Source of the DNA: Protostelium mycophagum
Lineage: Eukaryota > Evosea > Variosea > Protosteliida > Protosteliaceae
Direction of reading: 5' to 3'
NCBI GenBank assembly: GCA_002081555.1
Contig: MZNV01001837.1
Span: forward strand, 1-64,000
DNA: 64,000 bases
The notes under the pieces were generated by a model. It was not told the origin of the DNA, did no database searches, and saw only the letters and a list, made by a program, of their open reading frames with translations. Numbering within the stretch: the first letter of the stretch is position 1; each line of letters opens with the position of its first letter. A program made the position numbers and the translations under genes. Shown piece by piece: positions 48,373 through 60,175 of this stretch.

Positions 48373-48374
48373 TA

Positions 48375-48575
48375 ATGTTGATCCTGGGTGGCTCGCGTAT
48401 TGTGGTTCCCGTCGTTTGGAGAACTCGCGGAAAATCGCTTTTCCTTATCTACAACGATGTTTTGACTGTTTCAGGACAACGTACATACAGAGCAGGAGTG
48501 TACAGACTCGTTTTTGAGAGACAAGATCTCAACAAGGATTATTCCAAAATTCTTGCAGGCAGCAAGATTACATGA
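48375..48575 (+). CDS. Short unrecognised open frame head-to-head with the coiled-coil gene
   Basis: A 66-codon frame reads MLILGGSRIVVPVVWRTRG and contains VYRLVFERQDLNKDYSK. It may continue by splicing towards 48710. I see no family match. Its ATG is two bases from the coiled-coil start codon, leaving no promoter between them, so it could instead be the transcribed leader or promoter of that gene. Treat as doubtful. Confidence 0.25.
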   Translation: MLILGGSRIVVPVVWRTRGKSLFLIYNDVLTVSGQRTYRAGVYRLVFERQDLNKDYSKILAGSKIT

Positions 48576-48773
48576 CAGTAAAATAAAAGAACTTTATGGT
48601 CTCAGATTGGTGAAGCAAGGTTCTTATTGATCTTCGATTTGCTGATGTTTTCGAAAGCAGGTGTAACTGGTTGGAAGCAGTTCGATAAGTGTCAAGTGAT
48701 CGTGTCAAAATTCTGAGGAATAATTTCAAAATAGATTATTTTCAAAAAACGCGCAAGATCCTCGGCAGCAAGC

Positions 48774-51700
48774 ATGTCTGGTAAAGACGCCGCTGGACGT
48801 CATGGACAGAATGTAGCCCATTCTGCAGTGGATTTTTGGGATCAAACACGAATTGTTGCCCTTCGTTTTGGTGATGAAAATCTCAAGAGATTGGTTGTCG
48901 ATTGTATGAGAACCGCCGGACAGACAGTGTTACAACTTAGAGCTAAATTGCAAGGTAAGCCAGAGTCTGCCAGCAAAGCCCTTCTGACATCGGGCAGAGT
49001 ATGCAACCGACACGTCGAAAATGAGAGAAGTAGTTGTCATTATGAGTGGACTCAGCCAGACGGTCTTGTCTGCAGCAAAGAATTTGGAAGATGCCGTTAC
49101 TGCGTCGGGCATGCTGCCTAGGAGTTACGATCTCAAGAAGGAATTCGAGGGAATGCTGGACAAAAAGCAATCATTCGTCTATACGATGTCTCAACTCGGG
49201 GAATGGCTCAAATTTCACCGCGATGGTTTCACTCCGGTAAGAGGTCTAATTCGTAGTCAGATCATACTTAGGTGATCATCCAAATGTCTTCTATGCAGAA
49301 ATGACTCTTATGACTCCGTCGTACTCCAGAATTTGAACAAGGAATAACTTTTACTTTCGAGATAAATAATCCTTTATTTAGACTGTAACGAGATATTCCC
49401 ATTCTGTTTACTGACTCACTAAGGAACCCCCTGCACCAAAACCACTCTCTAGAAGCACATCCATGGAGCAAGGACACCTGAGTTCTCCACCTATTGCTGG
49501 AGCTAACTACAACTCTAACTACAATTCCAACTATAATCCCAGCTACAATCCCAACCAGAATCAAAGTCCAAATATGAATAACTGGCCCAGTCCGAATACT
49601 CCTCACTACAACGCGCCTTACAGCCCAAATCCTTACCAAAGTTCTCAGGTGAAGAATCTCAAACTTCAAAAATACAGAAATATTGCCACGTCATCCCATA
49701 TTGACAATATTACAGGGATCTTATAACCAATATGAGAATAGGCGAAGCACATACGAGCCTCATAACGATAACAATTACAACAACAGCAGACTTCCCATAG
49801 ATAATTCTGCAGAGGAGGCGAGATATAGAGCCCAAGAGGAACAACTGCGCCAGAAATACTTGGAAGATCAGAAGAGATTGCAACAACAGCGTGATGAAGT
49901 GTTCAGGGCGCAACAAGCTGAGATACAGAGACTGAAGGGAGTGAGTCCCTCTTATCATTGTTGTCGGTATCATATACTCGACCTAGATGGAAAGATATCA
50001 CGTAATGTCTTTGCCGATGTGTCGCAAAAATGCACAACCAATTATATTTCTGTTCAAATGGTTAACGATCAGAAGTAATAAGTTATATATTCCTGACAGG
50101 TTGTAGATCGAGACAGAGAGGCAAAGAGAATATGAGATGAGGAGGGTTGAACAACAGAGAGCTGCAGAGGAAATGGAGAGGCTGAGAAGGATGGAGGAAG
50201 AGTCAAGGCTGGAGAAGACAAGACAAGCGGAACTCGAAGCACGCAGAAAGGTCACGTGACCTGAATGTTGGAGAAAATGACTAAAAAACCAAAGGCGGAA
50301 CAAGAGGAGAAGGCGGAGAAGGATAGACTGGACGGAAATTTCAGGCGGGTTGTAGAGGAAGAAAAAGAAAGGCAGAGACGACTCGCAGCTGTCACCCCTC
50401 CACCCCTTTCAAATTCTCAAGATGTAATTTCTATTTCTTTACAATCTTCTTTTCTGAAAAGAAAAGGCTCTGGCGGACGATCTCCTTCGTGAACTCGGAG
50501 TTACGCCCCCTCCTAAAACTAACCCACCTCCTGTCACCCCCCCCACAGCCATACCCCCTTCAATTGCTCGAAAGATCGAAGTGGAAGAGGTGAACCTCGC
50601 GCACTCCGCAGAAACTCCGCCGTTGACGCCACCCCACATGAGCCGCTCTGCATCCACAGGTAAAAATCTCGTCGGTTGTTTTTTTGTCATGGAATGATCT
50701 TCCATTAAAATCACTGGCAACTCATGTTTTGATAGAATTTCATTCAGAAAATGTGAGTGGTGATTCTATTTTGATGAGGGAAAACATACAAGCCACATAT
50801 TACACACCAAGTAAGTATTCTACCATTCAGATTATTTCCTCTGTCTTCCAGGTTCAATCGACTTGACAGATGTCAAACTGACACATGCAGTGATAGAAGA
50901 GCCGGAGTTAGCGGAGGGTGAAGATCCCTGGGACTCCCTCGAAAAACTCGCCGAGTCCATCACACAAAAACGTGAGCTAAAGAGTTTTAAATATTATTTC
51001 TCCAAAACTCTTGGAACGAAATGCAGCTCAGTTTGTTTCTGAATGATTACAGCTGCTGCAAGACCACCCTCTGTCGCGCCAACCGTTCAGTCAAGATTAC
51101 CTACAGTATGTCTTTCAAAATTCGAAAACATACTTTGTTTGGATTTTGAAATGTTTGCAATGGCAGCGCATTCAGTCCGACCATGGTAGCACCGAGGCGA
51201 CTACAATCCACCAATTATAGATGCCAAGACATTGACATTCGATAGGTTTCGGGAGGCTTAGTAGGACGTGACTTCTCCAACACCATACCTTCATCACCAG
51301 CAGATTTGAAAAACACTCTCGACAGCATACTCCTGGAGATGGAGGCAGAAATATACCCAGGAGATAAGCGCAGCAGTGTGAAATATACTGGTCAGTCTTT
51401 TGTTTATCTCGGTTTGCCTCAATCAAATTAGTATTCTTTTGAAACATTAATTGATATCTTAACAGAACAACGGAAGAGCGAAAGAATAGCCCCCCAAGCG
51501 GCTCCACGTGTGAGAGCCTCTTTGATGAAGCCAGTAAGCAGCATAGACGATATTATGGATGAGCTTGGCGGGAAAAACTCTCTCAGACCTTCAAAACTCT
51601 CGTCAAGAGCGTTAAGGTGAGTGCTTGTATTTTTGTGGATTGCAGCTCGTTTTCGTTTTCGGCTCTAACATGTGATTGTAGGGCCAGCCCAAACACGTCA

Positions 51701-51997
51701 GCACGCAGTACTCTCGAACCACCAGCTACTGCGCCCGGTAACGCATCACCAAATACAATGAGGCAGATATCCACTTTAGAGCAAAAGAAAGCAGAGGCTG
51801 TTGCGAGAGAGGACTATTCTACAGCATCCAACATCAAATCAGAGATAGATCAGTTGAGAGCCATTGCGGACCTGAAAAGTTATGAGCAACCAAGCCCTCT
51901 CATGAGCCCCTCCACGCCGCCAAGGGTGGCGAGGTCCACGTTGTCTGTGTCAAAGAGTGAGATCGACGATCTGATCATGGAATTGGAGTCGAGATAA
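48774..51997 (+). CDS. Pro/Asn-rich coiled-coil protein with helical N-terminal domain and UVR-like C-terminal motif
   Basis: The start MSGKDAAGRHGQNVAHSAVD opens a helical domain that splices (43-base intron after KLQ) to EYATDTSKMREVVVIMSGLS and continues SYDLKKEFEGMLDKKQSFVY. Next come an Asn/Tyr/Pro-rich linker (NYNSNYNPSYNPNQNQ), a charged coiled coil (ARYRAQEEQLRQKYLEDQKR and ERQREYEMRRVEQQRAAEEM), and Pro-rich and Ser-rich disordered segments (VTPPPKTNPPPVTPP). The C-terminal LEQKKAEAVAREDYSTASNI continues KSEIDQL, which resembles the UVR motif of UvrB/C and of centrosomal proteins such as CEP104. The end is IDDLIMELESR; a related IDDIMDELGG lies upstream. Function is unknown; an adaptor or scaffold is likely. 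Confidence 0.7.
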
Positions 51998-52254
51998 TAA
52001 ATGTGTAAAAGTGAAATGTTGAGGTTATTTATCATTGTATTTAAGAAAACAATTCAAGATAAAAATAACTCTGAGATTGCGAAAAATGACACCTTGTGAG
52101 ATATCGCAAAAATTGCTCCTATTCTTGTCTGATCACAATCGGCCATTCGAACGATCAGTTCGAGTTTTTACCCTTGATAAGTCTATATATATACAGGTAT
52201 ATAAATCAAACACGTATTCATGTGGAAGATCACTTAAACATAAAAGCAGCCAAT

Positions 52255-54282
52255 ATGTTGTCTCTCGGTGATATGCTTAAGAGTGGCACTCGTCATTTGT
52301 CTGGAAGACACGAAGCCGTCCTCCAAAACATTGAGGCCGTTAAGAATCTGTCCGAGATCACACGCACATCGGTCGGACCACACGGTGAGTGTAAAATTAA
52401 CCCCTAAAACATTCTAAAGATGTAGGAATGAACAAGATGATTGTCAACCATCTTGAAAAGCTGTTCGTCACAAATGATGCCGCTACAATCCTCAAAGAGT
52501 TAGACGTTATTCACCCAGCTGCAAAGATTGCCGTTCTCGCCGCTCAAATGCAAGAGCAGGAGGTATCACAATCCTGATCACATTTTTTTCATGATCTAAA
52601 CTGTGGTAGATTGGAGATGGAACCAATTTCGTTCTTATTCTTGTCGGAGAGCTCCTCCAGAAGGCAGAATCACTCATACAGAAGGGTCTCCACACAAGCG
52701 AAGTGATCGCTGGTTACACCGCCGCTGGAAGAAAGGCTGTAGAGTTGTTGGAAGGTGCTTGTTATCATTTTTTAATAATCCTGATCTTTGAAGGAATGAG
52801 CGTTTTGACTGTCGAAAACCCTCGCGATGAGGCCAAGGTAGCCCAAGTCCTCAGATCCATCATCACAGCCAAGCAATTCGGTTACGAAGATCTTCTTTCT
52901 CCCATCATCGCCAAGGCCTGTATCTCCGTCTTACCCAAGAATGCCAAGAGCTTTAACACAGATAACGTAAATCATGTTCTCAAAAGGAGAAATTAATATG
53001 AGAAGGTCCGTGTTGCCAAGATCTTGGGAGGAGGTGTTGTTGATACATCTGTGATCAAGGGACAAGTCGTTGTTCGCGACACTGAAACTAGCATCAAGAA
53101 GGTCACCAAAGGAAAGATCGCCGTTTTCGCGGCAGGTCAGACTTTTTTCTCAAAAAACATTGTTTTCTAATTGAACAAAAGGTATCGAGACAGCCAAGAC
53201 AGAGACCAAAGACACCGTCATGATCAAGGATGCCGATACCTTGATCAACTACAATAAGACAGAGGAAGCTGCCATTGAGGACGTCAGTGCTATTGAGGGT
53301 TTATTTGTATCTGATGAAGTTTAGGTGATCAAGAAGGTAGCTGAGGCTGGAGTGAAGGTGATTGTCAGCGGAGGTGCCGTGAGCGAGATGGCCATGCATT
53401 ACATTGAGAGATACGGCCTCATGTGCATCAAGGTCTTATCCAAATTCGACCTCAGAAGAGTCTGCAGAGCCGTCGGCGCCACAGCGCTCGTCAGATTGGT
53501 GAGAATATTTATTTCATCGAAGAGATCTAATAAAACAAGGGAGCACCCACAGCCGAGGAGGCTGGATACTGTGACTCTGTCTCTGTAGAGGAAATTGGAA
53601 GCACAAAGGTTACTGTCTTCAGACAAGACGTCACTGACTCTGGAATTTCCACTATCATTGTGAGAGCCGCAACACAGAACATTCTTGACGACATCGAGAG
53701 AGCTATCGGTAAATCTCACATTTTTATTTCAGAAATGTGCTGAAAAAACGCAGACGACGGAGTGAATGTGTATAAGGGTCTTGTAAGAGACGGAAGATTT
53801 GTGGCAGGTGCCGCTGCGGCCGAGATTGCCCTCGCTCGCGCTATTGGACAATATGCCGACAGTACATCTGGTCTGACTCAGCACGCCATAAGAAGATATG
53901 CAGAGGCTTTCCAGGTAAATTTTCATGGAAATAATATTTTTTGCTAAAATACACAGGTCATCCCCAGAACCATCGCTGAAAATGCTGGACTCAAAGCCAC
54001 CGATGTCATTTCCGCTTTGTACGCCGCCCACCAAAATGGCGACAAGAACACTGGTGTCAATATTGAGGTGATTCTCTTGTATTTTCTGTGGTTGCTGAGC
54101 AGAAGCAGGAGGGAGTCGAAGATGCTACAAAACTGGGAGTTTTTGACCACCTTGTCGCTAAGCAGAATGCCATTCGGTTAGCGACAGATGCAGCTGTAAC
54201 CATCCTGCGAGTGGATCAGATTATCATGTCCAAGCAAGCTGGTGGCCCCAAGCCCCCTCAACAAGGAGCTAGAGACGCATAA
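52255..54282 (+). CDS. CCT8: Chaperonin CCT/TRiC subunit theta
   Basis: One of eight subunits of the cytosolic chaperonin folding actin and tubulin. MLSLGDMLKSGTRHLSGRHE matches the theta N-terminus. Group II landmarks: TRTSVGPHGMNKM (ATP site), LFVTNDAATILKEL, QEQEIGDGTNFVLIL (GDGT), SEVIAGYTAAGRKA, TKTETKDTVMIKDADTL, GAVSEMAMHYIERYGL, LRRVCRAVGATALVRL, DDIERAIDDGVNVYKGLVRD, RYAEAFQVIPRTIAENAG, NGDKNTGVNIE, and the end VLRVDQIIMSKQAGGPKPP, typical of theta. About 530 residues with about ten short introns. A TATATA-rich stretch at 52184-52203 lies 50-70 bases upstream of the start. Confidence 0.96.
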
Positions 54283-54389
54283 AATGATACATTATCCACC
54301 TTTTCCTTCTCTTTTTCTTATTGATATCTTATGTATCATTGTTTTCATGAATAACAACCACAGGAGCAATACCTTGAAAAGTGGATTTA

Positions 54390-57300
54390 TTATGAGTTTT
54401 CCACGTATCGTGTGGCCTTCTGCTTCACGTGTTCGACTCTCTCTTCGTCTCCGTGGGCCTTCTCAAAGCTCATGAACCTCTTGAAGAACGTCTTCATACT
54501 CTTGGAGGACAATTTCAAACTGGTGATTCTCTCGAGCAGTTGTCGAATCGCTTCTTCGTCTCCCACTTGCATCTCTTTGTCTAAATAAACGCTCCATATG
54601 TCTGCTCTCTTGGGGAAATTTATCAAGACTCCCTCAAAGACAGAACGACCTCGCTCAACGGAGCCAATTTTGTATTCAAGTTGGCCGAGCTTGCTGGTAA
54701 TGCTCACATCTGCAACTGTAAATCTTCTCTCCATGGCAAAGTTACAAGACTCACGTTTTGATTTAGGCAAAACTTGTAATGCTCTGTTCAATAAGTTTCT
54801 GCATTTGGTAGCTTGTCCGTTCTTCAGGAGATATTCCATATTGCGAGCCCAGACGTCTTCGTCATCTTTGTATTTCTTCAACATTTTCTCAAACAGCCTT
54901 TCTATTTTCTACATCGAGTCAAACCTTCTGCTGGTTGTTGTCATGGATAAATAGTCACTCACCTCTGTGGCTTGAGCATTGTCATATATCTCCAGCACTT
55001 TTTTGTTGACCAATAAATCGTCGTTGTATTTTATTGCGTTGGAATACACTTTTTCGAAACTTGCTTCGTCGCCGTACAATTGTTCCAAGTTGAGCCAAGC
55101 GATCCAAATGTCCAATTTTGCGGATGCATTTGTCATTCCGACAGACTAGAGTTTCTCAGATTTTGAGGAGATGAGAGTTTGTCGAACAAGAAATCAACAA
55201 AGCCAACAAGAGGTTGCTGCATAAAAACATTTCGACAAAAGATCCTCACCTTTGTTCCTCTTTCTGCAATCTTTCTTGCTTTCTCAATTTCTGTTGTTGA
55301 CAACTGCCAGATATTATTTTTGAACAAATATTGCTAATAGGCAATCAAAAACTCACGCAGAAAGCCATATACTGAACCCACAAATAAGAGCTGGAGGGTG
55401 AAGACAGTAAAAGTCTCTCAAAGTCTGCAGCACTCTGTGGCTCATTGTTGTTCATTCTCGCCTCTTCTTTCTATTTGAGAGTTAAGAGAAATATCTTATC
55501 GTGCACAAGACAGAAGGATCAACGATAACTTACCTCAGTAATCTCCCTCTCATGTCTTCTTTTCTCCAAATCACGCTGCTTTTTATTTAATCTCTTCTCT
55601 TTGTTTGTAGTCGCCTCCTCCTCCATGTCTTCTTCAGCGATATCCTCCTCTGCCACATCATCGTTGGCCTCTAATTCCAATCAGATTTTTGTCAAATCAT
55701 GCATGATCCATATTTTACGGGAAGAAAATCATGTATTCTACTGATTCACAAAGATGATGAATGTCTATTTTCTCACTCGGTGCATCATTCTTCTTACGCT
55801 TGACACTCCAGTCAAACTGTGTGCTAGTGTTTAATACAGGCTTCACTTGCTCGACCTTTGCCTTCTTTGCTGCTCGCATCTTTAAAAGTTTGAATTTTGC
55901 TCCTGTGTTCTCAGTTATTTCCCAAGATGATTTTTTCGACACCGAAAAAATCCGAAAAAGTTTTTTTGAGTTCCTCTCTCCAGAAAGTGCATCTCATGCA
56001 ACAATACCTCTTTCAAAAGAATTTATACCATAGGATATTCTGCCTTCAAAATTACTGAGATTCATTATTCCCAGGCCAAAAAGGCTTCTTCCTGCATGTC
56101 ATCGGCGTTATGTCCGCGCAGTTGATGGGTTCTATTCTGTCAAGAAACTTGGGGAGTGGAATCTTTGGGCTGGCCAAAAAGAACATATTGTTTTTGGCGA
56201 AGTTGTTTTGTTATCGGAAATTGATTTCTCAAAAGAAATGAGCCTTTTTTTATTCCGATGAGATTTGCATTCTTGTGAGAAGGAATTAATATCATTTCTT
56301 GTGGGGTGTGACAACTTTCTGTTTCTTTTTCAGTTCTGCTTTTGGGGCCACTGCCTCTGTTGCTTCTGGAGCTCTTTCTGATTCTAACATGCATCAGTTG
56401 TGACTTCTTAAACTTGTACAAGTGTTTCTACCCATTAAAACTCACTTTTTTCACTCAGTGCATTTTTACCCTTGATAGCAGTGTTAAGACGCTGAGTGTA
56501 GTTGAGCACCTCAAAGACATTTCTACCATCCACTTCCTCCACGAACTTGACCTTGAAGGTTTCGTCGACTTTGAACAACTCGACGGATGGTGTTAACGCG
56601 AGTTGTGGGACGAACCCAACCACACCATTCACTAATACGAGCACGTATTCTTCATAGATTGCAATCACTTTAGCATCATATTTCTCGTCTGTGTTTATAT
56701 TCAGTTTTGATCTTCTTAGACAAATAATAATATTTTTGTTGAAATCACCTTTAGTCAAAGTAGTGCTGTCTGTGGTGACTTCGCGAGAGATAAAGACCAT
56801 ATTATCTCTGATATCTATCACAATAGCACTGCCTCCCTTTTTACTTGGGGCAAAAGACATCATGGGTATCCCTGGTATTTATTAGCAATCATTATTTTAC
56901 CTTCTCTTTATCGAAATACATTAATTTTTTAAATGCACCGATAGTGTCTAAAAATATTGGTTACAAGGAAGATTGAAATACCTTTGATGCCATTTTGAGT
57001 GGTAACAACAGCCTTCTTGCCGACCATTTCTTCCGTAAGCGTCACTTTCACCTTATATGATGGTTATTATGGTGTTTATAACTATATATCACACCTCTTC
57101 TCCTATCTTGTGTGGAAAATCCGTAGATGCAATATCCAATTGTTTGAAATATTGATTTAGATCGACTGTACTCGTCACTTCTGCGATTTCGCAGTTTGCT
57201 GTCTGCTTATTGTGGATCACTGGTTTGTCAGTCACTTTAACCCTCATCACGGCTCCAACTTTGGGAGTGAGGTGTTTTGGAAGGTGGATTCTGGCAGTGA

Positions 57301-60064
57301 TTCCGAAGAAAGATATGGATGTGCTGTTGAGCTTCAAGTCATCGACCCAACCGGTGTAAATAGATCCTTCCTTCAGATCCTTGTAACTGCCATTATTGGG
57401 ACTATTTCTTGATAGGATAGATGGGTACCTGGTGGGGATCTTTCCTGCCTCTGCAGCGGTGAGGAGGGATTGTCTGAGTGTTCCGTAGTTTCTGTCTGCC
57501 TGGTTTGCGATGACCAAGATCTCCAACTCGGTCTTTTCTGATGCATACCGTTTGAAAAGTGCCTCTGACAGCGATCCAAAGTCAGAAATATGCTCAAAAG
57601 GCACGTAGAGGGTGTTGTCTTCAGCCGTGAACAACAGCGATCGAGCCTTTCCTTCATAAATGATTTTCGTCGCCTGTAAATGATTCAATATGTAGAATGA
57701 AAAATGAGATTTACCTTTGCGGTGACGGTGGTTCCCAATCTGAGAGGAGTGAATTCTTGTGTGCTTTCCACCTCCATTTTATCTTCGCTCGTATCGAGTG
57801 ATAATGTCAAGCTAGGTCCTTCTACATTCATCACTTTCACTTTTATGGGCTGTATCATCATTAGAAGAGTTGGATATAGTCGTAGTTTTCAATACCTGAA
57901 AAGTTTTGTAGACTGATGTAAATGGTGGTCCGTGGAACCTCTTTACACGTCCCCAGACGTGTTGATAGAATCCGATGAAGAGTGCGTCTGGAGTCACCTG
58001 AATTGTGTCATTCTTGTCATATCTTGATGAAGCCACCTTGTTGACGAAGCCGTGTGCCAACTGACCGATCTTTACTTTCTCGCGATCGGTGATCAGTGGG
58101 TAGGGGGAATGTGTGAGGGTCTTCTTATATGTTAACGTGATCATCTTGTCACTCACATCCAGGACTCTCATCTCCAGCCGCTTTCCTACAGGGAATTTAT
58201 TCTTCAAGCTCTTCTCGGTGAGGATCGGAGTGTCTCCGGCGTGTCCGATGGGCAAAAAACCCTTCACTGCGTTGGTGAGAGCCACAAGGACTCCGTTAGG
58301 TTTGACCGAGAGAACCTGCATATGTCAGGTTATGCGTCACGTCTAACAAGGCACTTACCGCACCAGAGACGGGCATTCCAGCATGTACATCATCTACTGA
58401 CATCATAGCCTGTTCCAAGATCGATTTTTTGTCGCTGACAAAGAGCATGCCGTCCATATCCGCATAGCCCGTCACTCTGACCTCTAATACATCCCCATTG
58501 TTGTAAACTTTCTCATTCTTCTCTACCTTGAGAGCGGAGTGGACATTGTGTTCTGGAGTGTACAAGAGCACGATCTTCTCTTCTTGTGATTGTACTTCAC
58601 CCTTGTATTTATCACCAATTTTGACCTATGTTGATCAGCCAATTGATTGTATGATAATATAGTATAATAGGGTATAATAATATAGTATAATAGGGTATGA
58701 TAATACAACTTACAGAGGGTGAGAATTTAACAAGTTTGAGTAGATGAGGCAAGTCGGAGATGGTGATCGTCTTTGTGATCAGGCAGACGTGCACTATTCT
58801 GGCCAGAAATGAATTGCGACGAATTTTCTTTGTAGAAGAGGAAGATCTTGCCATTTGGCAGTTGTATAAACCATCGAATATAGAGTATTCATCTCCATAT
58901 TTGATCTCTCGTTCCCACTAGATACATCAGTGCACATTCTTACAACATTGTTATCTTCTGTTTGCTCATAAAATGTTGAGTGGAGATCATCTTGCGAAGA
59001 ATTGGACCCACATTTGCCTGGACGAGCATACCGGGTCTGATGTCGGCCATTGTTTTGATATTTTTGGATTGAGTAATTAACTCTCCAAGATGTTCAGGTC
59101 TTGTCTCTACGTCGATGTTGCCATTCCGGCTGATACTCTTGATATAAGCCATGTGATTGGTGCCAAGGATGGCCTTTCTGATAGTCTTATCTCCCTCAGG
59201 ATGAAATTTATCAAAGGGGATGAAGCATGAGTGAGCCTTGATACCGATATCTACAGTATAGCCCTTCTCTTCAACGGTGGCAAGTGTCACCTCGATAAAT
59301 TGACCGGGGGAGAGATTCCTCAGGTCTTGATTCAAGCGGTCCACTTTGGTGGTGAGATTGATGCGATTGAGTTTTCTATCGTTTGTGAGGTTTGTGGAGA
59401 GAGTTGCGACCCTGATCAGCTGACCGACTTCAAACATACTATCCAGTGTTGGAATTGGCTTCTGCTCTGCTGATTCCAGGTTATGTTGTAAGAGTTTTGA
59501 TATGGGCTCTGATATGTCATTGATAGACAAGACCCCTAGAATGCATGAGCTGAAAATGTAATGAAGCATTCAAATGAAGAGGCTCACCTTTGTAGAAATT
59601 GGGGAGATTCACAAGGACTTCGAATCTATTTACAGAAGCAACAGCTCCCAGAAATACGGCCTCGCTAAGATTGCGTGTGCGAATCAAAGAAACAGAAGGG
59701 CGATTATCAACCTTCGTCGTCTTAATGGTGGAGACTTTGACTGCATGGATCAACAATAAGAGGAGATTTGTTAATACCTTTTTGCTTCTTATTAGGCTTG
59801 GCTTTAAGTTCTGTGGTCTCAGATTTTCTCTTCTCCTCACCGAAGAGATTGCCCACCTTGCTGATAATATTCTCCGTCTTTTTAGTGACAGATGTGATCC
59901 TCTCCGGTTTACCTCTTGGGAGGTCCTCATCAGCAGAACTGTTTTTGGAAATCAACATTATAATCGGTCCCATTCACAACTTACCTATCCATGTTTTTTC
60001 TCTTCTTATCAAGAGCACTCTTAGCCGCTGATCCTCTGATGATCATCTCATCGTCGCTGGACAT
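54390..60064 (-). CDS. RRP5: rRNA processing protein RRP5 (PDCD11), S1-repeat plus HAT-repeat protein
   Basis: A nucleolar factor needed for both 18S and 5.8S rRNA maturation. The N-terminus is charged ([20 protein letters not shown]). A series of S1 RNA-binding domains follows; examples are [60 protein letters not shown] and [14 protein letters not shown] Lys/Glu-rich linker ([20 protein letters not shown]) leads to the signature [20 protein letters not shown] and [19 protein letters not shown], then HAT repeats ([68 protein letters not shown]). The size, roughly 1,600 residues, fits the family. One intron holds a 23-bp tandem repeat. Divergent with PIGB, convergent with CCT8. Confidence 0.93.
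58651..58706. repeat. 23-bp tandem repeat (about 2.4 copies) in an RRP5 intron
   Basis: ATGATAATATAGTATAATAG plus GGT at 58651-58673 is repeated with one change at 58674-58696, and a partial third copy follows. It is AT-rich and lies entirely within an intron. Confidence 0.85.
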
Positions 60065-60175
60065 GATCGGTTGCTAATTTATGAGAGATTTGTGAGATGA
60101 TCTGTGACACTCCTTTCCCGGATTTTTTCTCGTCTATCATTGTAGACGGTCAAAAGACCGAAATAAATTCAATTC
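60065..60175. promoter_or_regulatory. Compact divergent promoter between RRP5 and PIGB
   Basis: 111 bases separate the starts. Two overlapping inverted repeats sit near the PIGB side: CGTCTA (60131-60136) pairs with TAGACG (60143-60148), and CGGTC (60147-60151) pairs with GACCG (60156-60160) across AAAA. Either could be a dimeric factor site. Confidence 0.5.

Noticed and set aside
52096-52254. In-frame N-terminal extension of CCT8 from an ATG at 52096
   Set aside because: The extension reads through a TATATA-rich promoter-like stretch and is unlike any CCT8.
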